Part shown: positions 1 through 13,627 of the stretch, piece by piece
Numbering within the stretch: the first letter of the stretch is position 1
How the letters are laid out: each line of letters starts with the position of its first letter
NCBI RefSeq assembly: GCF_902702775.1
Contig: NZ_LR738724.1
Span: forward strand, 1,178,001-1,242,000
DNA from: Streptococcus suis
GTDB taxonomy: Bacteria; Bacillota; Bacilli; Lactobacillales; Streptococcaceae
Length of the DNA: 64,000 nucleotides
Reading direction: 5' to 3'
Program-made: the position numbers and the translations under genes
The notes under the pieces: generated by a model
What the model was told of the DNA's origin: nothing
Databases searched by the model: none
The model's input: only the letters and a program-made list of their open reading frames with translations

Positions 1-54
1 TATTCTTTTTCATAAATTTTGCCTTGGCTTATTTTCGCTGAAAGCCCTTTAGTA

Positions 55-63
55 TGATATAAT
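55..63 (+). promoter_or_regulatory. Extended -10 promoter of pepF
   Basis: A TGATATAAT element (TG-n-TATAAT, hexamer 58-63) lies 32 bases before the pepF start. The ribosome binding site AAGGAG at 83-88 is 6 bases from the ATG at 95. No convincing -35 box is seen, as is common with extended -10 promoters. Confidence 0.65.
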
Positions 64-94
64 GGACCTATTAAAATGAAATAAGGAGAAAATC

Positions 95-1885
95 ATGACA
101 AACGCAATGCCTAAACGTCAAGAAATTGATGTGCAATTAACTTGGGATACGGACATTCTATTTCCGACCCCTGATAACTACAAAGAAAATTTAGCAGCCT
201 ACGCTAAGCAAGTGACAGCTTTCGAATCGAATTACAAAGGGAAGTTAACTGATAAGGATACCATCGTTTCCGCCTTAACAGAATACGAAAAAATCGTTAT
301 TCTTGATAGCAGACTTTCCCACTATGCCTTTTTGCCATTAGAAGTTGACAAGATGAATACTGAATTGGCGAGCCTGGCCAACGAATACGACCTCGTTTCT
401 GCCAAGGCACGTCCTCAACGAGATTTCCTCTATTCAGAACTTGGTCAATTAGATGAAGGTTTTCTTCTCGAATTAAAAGAAGAACAACCACAATGGGCTG
501 CTTTCTTCGATGCAATCCTACGTGATAAGCCGCATCAGCTTCATCCACTACAAGAAGAACTTCTCTCTAACTTCGCACCAACCTTTGGTCAGCCATATAA
601 TAACTACGGTGTGACCAAGTTTGAAGATATGACCTTTGATAACTTCGAGGCAAATGGCGAAACGCTCGGCAATAGCTATGTGCTCTTTGAAAATGATTAT
701 GAACTCAGCCATGATACCGAAATCCGTCGCAATTCAGCTGCTGGTTTCTATTCAACCTTGAAAAAATACAAGAATACAACTGCAGCAACTTATTTGTCTC
801 ATATCAAAAACGAGCAAATCGAAGCTCGTTTGCGCGGATTTGACAATACGATTGATTTCCTCTTGCACAGTCAAAATGTCTCCCGTGATCTATTTGACCG
901 TCAGATTGATGTCATCATGAAGGAATTGGCTCCTCACATGCGTCGCTATGTGAAATTGGTTGCCAAGGCTCATGGTTTGGATAAAATCACTCATGCTGAC
1001 TTGAAAATCAGCCTACCATCTGAATACAATCAACGCATTACTCCTGAAGAGTCCAAACAATTCTTGATTGACTGCTTGGGTATTCTTGGAGAAGATTATG
1101 TAAAAATGATTGAACAATCATTTGATGAGCGTTGGATTGACTTTGCTCAAAACGAAGGTAAGGCTACTGGTGGCTTCTGTGCTACTCTTTACGATGGACC
1201 ATCCTATATCCTACTTTCATGGACAGGTTTGATGAACGAAGTCTTGGTATTGGCTCACGAATTGGGTCATGCTGGTCATTTCCAATTGGCTAAGAAACAA
1301 AGTGTCCTCAGCTACGATCCATCCCTCTACTTCATCGAGGCTCCTTCTACAGCTAATGAAGTCTTGACATGTAACACCCTTTTGAAAAACAACCAAGACC
1401 CTGGCTTCCAAGCTTACTTGATTAGCGAGTTGATCAGCCGTACTTACTTCCACAACATGGTGACTCACTTGCTTGAAGCAGCCTTCCAACGTGAAGTCTA
1501 CACTCGTTTGGACAATGAAGAATACCTCAATGGTGATATTCTCTGCCAAATAAAGTTGGATGTCATCAAGGAATTCTGGGGTGAAGACTTTGAAATCGGT
1601 GACGATGCAGGTCTTATCTGGATGCGTCAACCGCACTACTACATTGGTTTGTATCCATATACCTACTCAGCTGGTTTGACCATCGGTACGGCTATGGCTA
1701 AGCAATTGGAAGAACATCCTGAAGAAGTTGTTGAAAAATGGTTGGAAACCTTGTCACTCGGTGCAAGTCTTTCTGCCCAAGACCTTGCTAAACACGCTGG
1801 TGTCGACGTTTCGACTGACCAACCACTCAAAGAAACCATTGCCTACGTTGGTTCCTTGGTGGATAAATTGGAATCCTTAATCTAA
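95..1885 (+). CDS. pepF: Oligoendopeptidase F (M3 family zinc peptidase)
   Basis: Cytoplasmic metallopeptidase of the M3B family that cuts oligopeptides, mostly those of about 7-17 residues, during peptide use and turnover. The zinc site HELGH is at residues 388-392, with a downstream Glu in the FIEAPSTANE stretch near 411 as expected for the third ligand. At 596 residues it is normal family length, with no signal peptide. The start at 95 has AAGGAG six bases upstream and its own extended -10 promoter, and a terminator follows the stop, so it is probably monocistronic. The family call is certain; the F assignment rests on overall resemblance to the streptococcal protein. Confidence 0.93.
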   Translation: MTNAMPKRQEIDVQLTWDTDILFPTPDNYKENLAAYAKQVTAFESNYKGKLTDKDTIVSALTEYEKIVILDSRLSHYAFLPLEVDKMNTELASLANEYDLVSAKARPQRDFLYSELGQLDEGFLLELKEEQPQWAAFFDAILRDKPHQLHPLQEELLSNFAPTFGQPYNNYGVTKFEDMTFDNFEANGETLGNSYVLFENDYELSHDTEIRRNSAAGFYSTLKKYKNTTAATYLSHIKNEQIEARLRGFDNTIDFLLHSQNVSRDLFDRQIDVIMKELAPHMRRYVKLVAKAHGLDKITHADLKISLPSEYNQRITPEESKQFLIDCLGILGEDYVKMIEQSFDERWIDFAQNEGKATGGFCATLYDGPSYILLSWTGLMNEVLVLAHELGHAGHFQLAKKQSVLSYDPSLYFIEAPSTANEVLTCNTLLKNNQDPGFQAYLISELISRTYFHNMVTHLLEAAFQREVYTRLDNEEYLNGDILCQIKLDVIKEFWGEDFEIGDDAGLIWMRQPHYYIGLYPYTYSAGLTIGTAMAKQLEEHPEEVVEKWLETLSLGASLSAQDLAKHAGVDVSTDQPLKETIAYVGSLVDKLESLI

Positions 1886-1894
1886 TAACTCTTA

Positions 1895-1925
1895 AAGACT
1901 TGAACTTATTTGTTCAGGTCTTTTT
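1895..1925 (+). terminator. Intrinsic terminator after pepF
   Basis: Eleven-base stem AAGACTTGAAC / GTTCAGGTCTT (one wobble pair), six-base loop, then a T run at 1921-1925. Confidence 0.85.
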
Positions 1926-2516
1926 GTCTATTCTTTCTTGATACCAATTTTTGACATAGGTCAATTCATACTGACTTAAAAAATGTCCCTTGTCAAAACG
2001 AACTAGGTTAGCTCTGGGAAAAGCTGACGCTTGCCAGTCATCTACAAGATGTTCAAGAGCGACTTGGTCGACGAGTTGGTCATTCTGCCCCAGTGTAAAC
2101 AATATCTCTGCTCTGCTATTTTCCATAGGAAAAGCATAATCTAAGGCTGAGGGATGGAGTAAGATATAATTGTCCGCCAGGTTTGACTGTTTGGTCAACA
2201 AGCCCATGACAAAATTGGCACCGTTTGAAAAGCCAAAGAAGGTAATCTGCTGGTAGGGCTGATTGTCTAAGTCCTGCCAAAAATCCAGAAAAGCCGACAA
2301 ACGCATTTCAAAATCGACAAGATCCAGCTGACCATCAATCAGCGAGGCAAAGAACCGCCTTTCCCTTCCTTGACCTCAACTTCCATCTAAGGAAAGGACA
2401 GAAGCTTTTGGATCCAGCTGTTGGCGGAGAAAGAGCATGGATTCCTTGTTGCCACCTGTGCCGTGGAAAAAGACCAAAAGACGGGGACTGGTCCCTTTGA
2501 TAAAGCGATAATCCAT
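1914..2516 (-). pseudogene. Alpha/beta hydrolase (carboxylesterase/phospholipase type), broken by an in-frame stop
   Basis: The reading frame from ATG 2516 starts MDYRFIKGTSPRLLVFFHGT, containing the HGTGGN oxyanion-type motif, but has TGA as codon 47 (2376-2378). The same frame continues after the stop to 1914 and carries FFGFSNGANF, the GxSxG nucleophile elbow, and late Asp and His (GQNDQ, KGHF). With the stop read through, the protein would be 200 residues, normal for MhqD/YodD-type carboxylesterases, which often neighbour a VOC dioxygenase as here. The next gene upstream ends 12 bases before this start, so they were probably co-transcribed. A sequencing error at the stop cannot be excluded. 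Confidence 0.8.
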
Positions 2517-2528
2517 ATCTCATTTCTC

Positions 2529-3479
2529 CTAATAACGTTGGGAGAGAGTTTTTTCAATTTCCTGTCTATCCTCTTCAAAGAAACTTGGCAAGAACAGTTC
2601 AACTTTATCTAGCAGCTTATCTTGTCTTGGCATGGTAGCCTCTCTTTCGCCAGCCATGGTCGCGACCTCAAACATGAGATAATTGGGCGCTCGGAAGTAC
2701 AAGGAATGAATGAAATCTCGATTAATGATACCAGAATGTGGACGATTGATGAGATTTAATCGGCTAATCAGATCTTCCAAATCAGACTCATCTAAGACAC
2801 CAAATGCAATATGATGAATGGCCCCGACTCCCATAACGCTGATTGGCGACTCTTGGTCAAGTATCAAATATAGACGATGTTGGAAGGTGTTGTCAAAGAG
2901 CAGAGAAATCACTATCTTATCCTCAAAGACAAATCGACTTTCCTCGACAAAACCAAAAGTCTCTGTCAGCAAAGATAACAACTCCTTTTCTTCACGAATC
3001 CGCATGTGAAGACTGGCAATGCCAAGAATAGCGTATTCTGACGGAATTTCATCTATTTTATACGGAAACATTTCTCCAACTGATTCATGGTAAGTTAAAC
3101 CAAGCAGCTGTCCATCTTCATCTTGGAAATTCAGAATATGCCCATTTCCAAAAGCCTGAATTCCTTCGTTTTCCACTTCAAACTCTGTCAGTCTTTTCTG
3201 CCAGAATTCCAAGGCAGCAAAATCTTTAACCAGAAAAACGGTTCGTTCCAAACGATTGCTGCCTGATCGATGACTAGGATGATTGGGCATATCAAAAATG
3301 GTAAATTCCGTTCCAAAGCGGCCCTCTTCATCACCGAAAAAGAGATGATACATGCTTGAATCTTCTTGATTGACTGTTTTCAAGGTCAATTTTAAGCCGA
3401 GAATATGATGATAAAAATGATAGGCTTGGTGAATATTTCCTACCAAGCTTGAAATGTGATGAATACCTGTATTGTTCAT
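2529..3479 (-). CDS. VOC-family ring-cleaving dioxygenase-like protein (MhqO type)
   Basis: A two-domain vicinal-oxygen-chelate protein of 316 residues. The first module starts GIHHISSLVGNIHQAYHFYHHILG, with the first metal-ligand His near residue 7, and a repeat module begins around residue 150 (ILGIASLHMRI), with AIHHIAFGV near 220. Relatives in Bacillus (MhqO/MhqA) act with an MhqD-type hydrolase in quinone resistance, and the broken hydrolase just downstream fits that pairing. The exact substrate is unknown. The three typical ligands (His, His, Glu) appear present, but metal use is inference. Confidence 0.78.
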   Translation of the reverse strand: MNNTGIHHISSLVGNIHQAYHFYHHILGLKLTLKTVNQEDSSMYHLFFGDEEGRFGTEFTIFDMPNHPSHRSGSNRLERTVFLVKDFAALEFWQKRLTEFEVENEGIQAFGNGHILNFQDEDGQLLGLTYHESVGEMFPYKIDEIPSEYAILGIASLHMRIREEKELLSLLTETFGFVEESRFVFEDKIVISLLFDNTFQHRLYLILDQESPISVMGVGAIHHIAFGVLDESDLEDLISRLNLINRPHSGIINRDFIHSLYFRAPNYLMFEVATMAGEREATMPRQDKLLDKVELFLPSFFEEDRQEIEKTLSQRY

Positions 3480-3568
3480 AAGATGACCTCACTGATGTTG
3501 ATATACCTATTTTATCGCTAATTATTGATATTTTAAACTATATTGCTTACAATTGTTATCCAAATACC

Positions 3569-3602
3569 AAAAAACTTCCCTAACCATTGCTGATTAGAGA
3601 AG
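3569..3602 (-). terminator. Terminator of the glpKOF operon
   Basis: On the minus strand the stem CTTCTCTAA / TTAGGGAAG is followed by TTTTTT (plus-strand A run 3569-3574). It lies just past the glpF stop. Confidence 0.75.
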
Positions 3603-3610
3603 GATATTTT

Positions 3611-4321
3611 TTAAAAAATGAGACCATAAAGGAGAGCCGCAAGCAAGCCTCCGATGATTGGACCAACTACTGGTACCCATGCATAGCCCCAATCCGAATC
3701 TCCCTTGTGCTTCAATGGAAGGATGGCATGCATGATACGAGGACCAAGGTCACGCGCAGGGTTTAGGGCATATCCTGTTGGACCACCAAGAGAAACTCCG
3801 AGGGAGACAATCAAACCACCGACGATTAAAGTGCCAAGCCCTGTTGGAAAATCATACTGACCGAAAGCCAGTAATCCCAAGACCAAAACAAAGGTTCCGA
3901 TTGCTTCGCTAATTGTATTAGAAATTAAGTTCCGGATGGCAGGTCCAGTAGAGAAGGTTGCCAATACAGCACCAGTGTCTTCTGTTGCATCGTAGTGGTC
4001 TTTGTACATGACGTAGACCAAGATACTTCCGATAAAGGCTCCGATAAATTGTGCAAGGATGTAAGGGACTACAGAAGCCCATGGGAGATTTCCTGCAAAA
4101 GCCATTGCAATTGATACAGCTGGGTTGAGGTGGGCAGGTCCCAATAAACCACTCACAAAGGCTGCCATGGCTACTGCTAGACCCCAACCAATTGTGATTA
4201 CAATCCAACCAGCATCCTTGGCCTTACTCTTATCTAGTACTACTCCTGCTACCACACCATTACCTAGTAAGACAAGTAAGGCGGTTCCCAACACTTCACC
4301 GATTAATTCATTTGTCATCAT
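3611..4321 (-). CDS. glpF: Glycerol uptake facilitator (aquaglyceroporin)
   Basis: MIP-family channel that lets glycerol diffuse across the membrane. It has six hydrophobic segments and both NPA boxes: HLNPAVS (Asn66-Ala68) and LNPARD (Asn187-Asp191). The Asp after the second NPAR is typical of glycerol facilitators rather than water-only channels. At 236 residues it is standard length. It is the last gene of glpK-glpO-glpF, ten bases after glpO, and is followed by a terminator. Confidence 0.93.
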   Translation of the reverse strand: MMTNELIGEVLGTALLVLLGNGVVAGVVLDKSKAKDAGWIVITIGWGLAVAMAAFVSGLLGPAHLNPAVSIAMAFAGNLPWASVVPYILAQFIGAFIGSILVYVMYKDHYDATEDTGAVLATFSTGPAIRNLISNTISEAIGTFVLVLGLLAFGQYDFPTGLGTLIVGGLIVSLGVSLGGPTGYALNPARDLGPRIMHAILPLKHKGDSDWGYAWVPVVGPIIGGLLAALLYGLIF

Positions 4322-4331
4322 GCACCTCTTT

Positions 4332-6170
4332 CTATTTTTCTTTCAAATAAGTCAAATCATTCTTAACAAGCGTATCTGCCAACAATTGTTCCTGTTGAGT
4401 AACTTCCTCTTCTGACCAAGCATAGTAAGCTGCCATTTCTTTCAAAACGTCTGGTGCTACTGCATCCAACTGCTCACACATAAAGAGCATGTAGTTGGTA
4501 CGACGGAGAAGATAGTCAACTGCTGTCAAGGTCATCTCTTCCTTCATAGCATAGTGAAGGGAAAGCAAGTCACGCTTGTTCAAGCCAGAAACGGCTTCAA
4601 CTTTATGGTTCAAAGCAAAGACTTTTGGCGCATTTGAACCGTACAAGTTTGCCAAGTAAAGGGCGTCATCATAAAGGAGACCTTTCTTCACACCAAGTTG
4701 GGCAAGATGTTCGATTTCTTCTGCAACGTTTGCCGGGTTTAATTCACCACCAGAGACTGGGTAAGTCTTAGAATTGATGAGTTTGAAGCTACGACCATGC
4801 TCTTCTTTGAGGATGTCTGCAACCTTTTCCATTGCTCCTTCGGCCATTTTACGGAAGTCCGTGATTTTTCCACCTGCAAGGGTAAGCAAACCATTGTCAT
4901 CGCGATCAAGGGCAGAACCGCGTGATACAGCAGACGGGTCCAAATGTTTCTCAGAAACGCTACCTTCCAAATGTGTCAAATCATGTTCCACATCGTCTCG
5001 TGTCTTTTCATTGTTCAAATAGCCTTTGACGGTTTCAATCAAGCTATTAAAGCTGTCATCGCTGAGTTTGCCGTTGTTTCCACCGTTGTAGTCAGAAGCA
5101 CCATTTCCAGACAAGAGGGGACGAAGACCTGCCCAGCCACTCTCAATGTCATCCAGGGTCAAGTTTGCTTCTGGGAAGCGATTGTTGACAATATCAAGCA
5201 GGTAGTCAACGTCTTCTTGAGTTACCATCGGATTCGCCAAATCGCCAGTGTAGTCTGTATCTGTCGTACCAAAATAGGTTTTATTTTCACGTGGAAGGAC
5301 AAAGACCATGCGACCATCTGCGTGACCTGTATCAAAATAAGTCGGCTGTGGCACAGACAAGCGAGAACTATCAACAACTAGGTGCACACCCTTGGTTGGA
5401 CGCATTTGAAGGACACCTGAACCTTCGCCACCCAGGTTGCGTACTTCGTCACTCCAAGGGCCTGTTGTATTGATGACCAAACGCGAACGAATTTCAAAGG
5501 TGCTATCTGTCAGTAAGTCACGAGCGACGATACCGACAACTTTTCCAGCCTCATCTTTGATGAATTTCTCAGCTTTGACGCGGCTGGCAATCAAGGCACC
5601 GTCTTTAGCTGCACGTTTAATATTTTCAATTACCAAGCGAGCATCATTGTTACGGAAGTCGAGGTAAACACCGCCACCAATCAAACCTTCTTGCTTCAAG
5701 TTTGGTTCGCGTTCAAGTACTTCTTCTTTGGTCAAGACCTTATTGGCCATATCGGTATTGTTGACGCCAGCCAAAAGATCATAGAGATCCATAGCCACTT
5801 TCAAGCGAAAGAGACTAAAGGTAGAACCTGGCTCGTCATAGACTGGAAGCAACATTGGGTCTGGTTTTGGAATATGTGGGGCAATATTTTGTACTACTGC
5901 GCGTTCAGATACGGTATCCGATACCACTTCCACATCAAATTGTTTGAGGTAGCGAAGACCACCGTGGACCAATTTGGTTGAGCGACTTGAAGTTCCTTCT
6001 GCAAAGTCTTGCATTTCAATCAAGGCTGTTTCCATACCACTTGCTGCTGCCTGCAAAGCCACACCAGCACCCGTAATACCACCCCCGATAATCAAGAGGT
6101 CAAGTTGACGATCCTGCATTCGCTCAATAGCTAAGCGTCTTGTTTCTTTTGAAAATTCCATACGATTCAC
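4332..6170 (-). CDS. glpO: Alpha-glycerophosphate oxidase
   Basis: FAD enzyme oxidising glycerol 3-phosphate to dihydroxyacetone phosphate with O2, giving H2O2. This is the streptococcal/lactic version of GlpD. The dinucleotide motif GGGITGAGVALQ lies near residues 29-40, and GTSSRSTKLVHGGLRYL near 60-76 is the family signature. At 612 residues it includes the roughly 50-residue insertion region known in streptococcal GlpO. It sits between glpK and glpF, so glycerol entry, phosphorylation and oxidation are encoded together. Confidence 0.94.
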   Translation of the reverse strand: MNRMEFSKETRRLAIERMQDRQLDLLIIGGGITGAGVALQAAASGMETALIEMQDFAEGTSSRSTKLVHGGLRYLKQFDVEVVSDTVSERAVVQNIAPHIPKPDPMLLPVYDEPGSTFSLFRLKVAMDLYDLLAGVNNTDMANKVLTKEEVLEREPNLKQEGLIGGGVYLDFRNNDARLVIENIKRAAKDGALIASRVKAEKFIKDEAGKVVGIVARDLLTDSTFEIRSRLVINTTGPWSDEVRNLGGEGSGVLQMRPTKGVHLVVDSSRLSVPQPTYFDTGHADGRMVFVLPRENKTYFGTTDTDYTGDLANPMVTQEDVDYLLDIVNNRFPEANLTLDDIESGWAGLRPLLSGNGASDYNGGNNGKLSDDSFNSLIETVKGYLNNEKTRDDVEHDLTHLEGSVSEKHLDPSAVSRGSALDRDDNGLLTLAGGKITDFRKMAEGAMEKVADILKEEHGRSFKLINSKTYPVSGGELNPANVAEEIEHLAQLGVKKGLLYDDALYLANLYGSNAPKVFALNHKVEAVSGLNKRDLLSLHYAMKEEMTLTAVDYLLRRTNYMLFMCEQLDAVAPDVLKEMAAYYAWSEEEVTQQEQLLADTLVKNDLTYLKEK

Positions 6171-6236
6171 TTCCTAACATTCTAATAGAATTGTCTAGCT
6201 AGAAGAAAAAATCCATTCCCCTAGCTAACAAGTCCT

Positions 6237-7814
<1,578 letters not shown>

Positions 7815-7854
7815 CTAACCCATTCTTGTGAATTTTTCCTATCATTTTTTTCAA

Positions 7855-7914
7855 AAAAATAAAAAAATCTGATAAGCAGTGGCTAGAAAGATGATTCTAT
7901 CAACTGTTATCAGA
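7855..7914 (-). terminator. Long hairpin terminator of the regulator gene
   Basis: On the minus strand TCTGATAA (7914-7907) pairs with TTATCAGA (7875-7868), with further inner pairing, followed by a T-rich run across 7867-7855. It ends the transcript of the Mga-like regulator before the glpK promoter. Confidence 0.7.
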
Positions 7915-7980
7915 GTTTATAAAATAAATTTTTCAAGGTTAAATGCACTTACATTTTTCACAAAGACTATCTGACATTGT

Positions 7981-10810
<2,830 letters not shown>

Positions 10811-10854
10811 TTATTATATCAAGAATGCCCAAAAATTGAAAAGGCTTGCAACTG

Positions 10855-10883
10855 AAAAAGCACACCAGATAACTGATGTGCTT
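10855..10883 (-). terminator. Terminator downstream of dapA
   Basis: On the minus strand the stem AAGCACATCAG / CTGGTGTGCTT (one wobble) with a four-base loop is followed by TTTTT. It lies after the hairpin array and would end asd-dapA transcription. Confidence 0.75.
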
Positions 10884-10919
10884 GTGTAGATTTAAATAAA
10901 CTGACGAAAATGACAAGAA

Positions 10920-11261
10920 GCTCCACTTGGTTAACCGTTTTCCAAATTCCTCACTCGTTATGCTCTAACTCACGTAAAAATACTTCGATTTTTTATTTTC
11001 AAGCTCAGGTACGAATAGACCACCGGTCTACTCGTATCCCCCGAACAAGCCTCGCTTTCATATTTTCAGGCTCGGGTTAAAACAGTCTATCCGTAGACTG
11101 TCCTCGCTTTCGGGTTTTTGAGCTCGGGTCTTCTGTGGTCACTTTCGTATTTCTTGGTGACCAGCTGAAACAGTTCCCCGAACTGTTTCACTCCACTGGA
11201 CGTTGCTCTCTCTCTTGTTTCTTGGCTCACGTTAAAATAGTCACTCCCCTGACTATTTTAA
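10920..11261. repeat. Intergenic array of hairpins separated by a degenerate repeated unit
   Basis: About 340 bases with no gene hold at least five inverted repeats: 11010-11036 (12-bp stem, one mismatch), 11082-11101 (8-bp), 11136-11163 (7-bp, longer loop), 11167-11189 (10-bp, CCC loop) and 11232-11261 (12-bp perfect, overlapping the dapA stop). Between them a unit of the form CTCGCTTTC...TTTTCAGGCTCGGGT recurs about four times with drift (near 10950-11010, 11050-11077, 11103-11129, 11192-11231). The function is unknown; it could be a processing or attenuation zone in the dapA 3' region, or a mobile small repeat. Confidence 0.75.
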
Positions 11262-12193
11262 TAATCCGGTCGTACGACTCCTGTCACAGTCGCTTTGGTT
11301 GCTTCGTAGTCGCCGTCAACGACTACTTTGATAATGCGTTTGGCATCTTCTTCTGGGCATGGAACCAACGGTAAGCGGAGTGGACCAACTTCAAATCCAA
11401 GATAGTTGAGAACTGCCTTAACTGGTGCAGGACTTGGATATGAGAAGAGGGCATTGACTTTCGGAATGAACTTGCGTTGAATAGTGGCTGCTGTTCGAAT
11501 ATCTTGTTGTTCGATGGCTGTAAACATTTCATACATCTCATCACCATTCGTGTGAGATGCAACAGAAATCACACCATCTGCTCCCAAGTTCATTGCATGG
11601 AAAGCATCGCCATCCTCACCTGTATAAATCAAGAAGTCGTCAGGTTTATGCTCAATTAGGTAAGCCATGTTGGCAAGGCTTGTACACTCTTTAACACCGA
11701 TGATGTTTGGATGCTCAGCCAAACGTAACATGGTTTCTGGCGTCATTTCAACCACGACACGACCTGGGATATTGTAGATAATGATTGGCAAATCAGAGGC
11801 ATCCGCAATAGCCTTGAAGTGCTGATACATTCCCTCTTGAGAGGGTTTGTTGTAGTAAGGCACAATGGCAAGACCTGCCGCAAAGCCGCCGAATGCTGCG
11901 ACTTCCTTAGCAAACTCAATCGAGTCGCGCGTATCGTTTGTACCAATACCTGCAATCAAGGGAACACGACCGTTGACAATTTTTTGCACAGCACCAAATA
12001 ATTCCAGTTCTTCCTCGTGTGTCAGGGTTGGACTTTCGGCAGTTGTTCCTGCTAATAAAATCCCTTCTGTGTGATGGGACAACAGATGCTCAATCAACTC
12101 GGGTAAAACTTCAAAATTAATCGAGCCATCTTCTTTGAAAGGGGTAATCATTGCTGTAATAATTTTTACATCACGTAAATCTTGAATAGACAT
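11258..12193 (-). CDS. dapA: 4-hydroxy-tetrahydrodipicolinate synthase
   Basis: First committed enzyme of the lysine/diaminopimelate branch, condensing pyruvate with aspartate semialdehyde. The Schiff-base lysine is Lys168 (IGVKECT), the catalytic Tyr is Tyr140 (IIIYNIPGR), and the GTTAESPT motif is at 49-56. At 311 residues it is slightly longer than the E. coli enzyme but typical for streptococci. It follows asd by 72 bases on the same strand, so the two steps at the branch point are encoded together. Confidence 0.94.
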   Translation of the reverse strand: MSIQDLRDVKIITAMITPFKEDGSINFEVLPELIEHLLSHHTEGILLAGTTAESPTLTHEEELELFGAVQKIVNGRVPLIAGIGTNDTRDSIEFAKEVAAFGGFAAGLAIVPYYNKPSQEGMYQHFKAIADASDLPIIIYNIPGRVVVEMTPETMLRLAEHPNIIGVKECTSLANMAYLIEHKPDDFLIYTGEDGDAFHAMNLGADGVISVASHTNGDEMYEMFTAIEQQDIRTAATIQRKFIPKVNALFSYPSPAPVKAVLNYLGFEVGPLRLPLVPCPEEDAKRIIKVVVDGDYEATKATVTGVVRPDY

Positions 12194-12265
12194 AGGCTTC
12201 CTCTCTTACTGATTGTTGCTAAAAAAGGCTGAGTGCAGCCTTTTGTGTACTTTTGGTTAATGAAA

Positions 12266-13342
12266 TTATTTCAATTCAAATTTCAAGTCTGCCGTTGGAC
12301 GAACTAGACCACGCTCATGAAGGGTTTCAGCGATTTGAACAGAGTTCCATGCAGCACCTTTGAGCAAGTTGTCAGAAACAACCCACATGTGGATACCGTT
12401 TTCCTTATCCAAATCTTTACGGATACGACCAACAAAGGTATCACGGCTACCGACAGCGTTAATCGCTTGCGGATAAATTTGATTAGCCACATCGTCTTCT
12501 AAAACAGCTCCTGGGAAGGATGCAATAGCTGCCTTCACTTCTTCAATCGGTGCAATTTCTTTGGTTTCGATGTAAACAGACTCAGAGTGGGCAGACAAGA
12601 CAGGAATACGGACGCAGGTTGCAGAAACGGCAATACTGTCATCTTCCATGATTTTCTTAGTCTCTTTTGTCATCTTCATCTCTTCGTAAGTGTAGTCATT
12701 TTCAGTGAAGAGGTCGATTTGCGGAATAGCATTGAAACCGATTGGGTAGTGCTTCTTATCGCCACCAGAAGGAAGAATGTTCGCTTCTACCGCTTTTGGT
12801 TCCACGCCATCATTCAAGACAGAACGAAGCTGAGCTTGCGTTTCCAAAATAGCTCCCATACCAGCACCAGAGACCGCCTGATAAGTGGATACGATAATCC
12901 GCTCCAAGCCCCATTTCTGACGAACAGGCTCCAAGGCAACCATCATTTGAATGGTTGAGCAGTTTGGACATGCAATGATACCATTGTGGGCATCCAGTGC
13001 GTGAGCATTCACCTCAGGAACAACCAAAGGCACATCTGGATTTTGACGGAAGTAAGAGGTATTGTCAACAACTACAGCTCCTGCCTTTACAGCGTAAGGA
13101 GCATACTTGGCAGATGTAGAGCCACCAGCTGAGAAGAGGGCAATATCCACTCCTTCAAAGGCTGTTTCTGTTGTTTCTTCAATGACAATATCCTGTCCCT
13201 TGAACTGCAAGGTCTTGCCTGCTGAACGGGCAGAAGCAAGGAAACGCACTTTCTTGATTGGAAGTGTTGACTCTTCCAACATTTTAATCATTTGGGCACC
13301 GACTGCACCAGTGGCACCAACAACAGCTACTACATAGGCCAT
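12266..13342 (-). CDS. asd: Aspartate-semialdehyde dehydrogenase
   Basis: Reduces aspartyl phosphate to aspartate semialdehyde with NADPH, feeding lysine, diaminopimelate, threonine and methionine. The nucleotide motif is GATGAVG (9-15), and the catalytic cysteine is Cys128 in [10 protein letters not shown]. At 358 residues it is the usual gram-positive length. The asd-motif leader RNA lies directly upstream and dapA directly downstream. Confidence 0.95.
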   Translation of the reverse strand: MAYVVAVVGATGAVGAQMIKMLEESTLPIKKVRFLASARSAGKTLQFKGQDIVIEETTETAFEGVDIALFSAGGSTSAKYAPYAVKAGAVVVDNTSYFRQNPDVPLVVPEVNAHALDAHNGIIACPNCSTIQMMVALEPVRQKWGLERIIVSTYQAVSGAGMGAILETQAQLRSVLNDGVEPKAVEANILPSGGDKKHYPIGFNAIPQIDLFTENDYTYEEMKMTKETKKIMEDDSIAVSATCVRIPVLSAHSESVYIETKEIAPIEEVKAAIASFPGAVLEDDVANQIYPQAINAVGSRDTFVGRIRKDLDKENGIHMWVVSDNLLKGAAWNSVQIAETLHERGLVRPTADLKFELK

Positions 13343-13436
13343 AGAAATCTCCTTTAAGTCAATTCTTCAAAATTTTCTAAAAATTTGTTATTTCATAATT
13401 ATACCACAATTTCAGTAAATGGAAAGTCTGAAATAC

Positions 13437-13463
13437 AAAAAAAGCCCACCATAAAGGTGGGCA
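13437..13463 (-). terminator. Terminator of the asd-motif RNA
   Basis: Minus-strand stem GCCCACC / GGTGGGC with a five-base loop followed by eight T. It separates the leader RNA from asd at 13342. Confidence 0.85.
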
Positions 13464-13587
13464 AGGGCATCGTTTCCGATGAGAATAGAAGGTTCACACA
13501 ACTATTCAAGGTCCGCTCCTGCGTTTCAATTTAATGAAGACCTCCCTAGCGTCGAATGTGACAAAGTCACTACTCGGCTCATCGCAT
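13437..13587 (-). ncRNA. asd-motif RNA upstream of asd
   Basis: A structured transcript of about 150 nt placed just upstream of asd on the same strand. It has a promoter (-35 TTGCAA 13616-13621, 16-base spacer, -10 TAGAAT 13594-13599), a closing helix in which CGATGAG near the 5' end pairs with CTCATCG near the 3' end, an inner hairpin GTGAC-TTT-GTCAC, and an intrinsic terminator (GCCCACC / GGTGGGC, then eight U). The position, size and lactic-acid-bacterial host match the Rfam asd RNA motif, known as a small RNA in S. pyogenes. I did not run a covariance search. Whether it acts in cis on asd or as a free RNA is not established. Confidence 0.7.
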
Positions 13588-13593
13588 GAATCT

Positions 13594-13621
13594 ATTCTAC
13601 CATAATCTCAAGGATTTGCAA
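13594..13621 (-). promoter_or_regulatory. Promoter of the asd-motif RNA
   Basis: -35 TTGCAA (13616-13621) and -10 TAGAAT (13594-13599) with a 16-base spacer and an upstream TGG (extended -10). Confidence 0.7.
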
Positions 13622-13627
13622 GCCTGA

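Noticed and set aside
1217..1636. 139-residue frame on the minus strand inside pepF
   Set aside because: Lies wholly within a strongly supported gene on the other strand and has no ribosome binding site; a shadow frame.
6180..6236. TAGCTAG / CTAGCTA hairpin between glpK and glpO
   Set aside because: No T run and only a few bases of pairing; probably not a terminator. Left as spacer.
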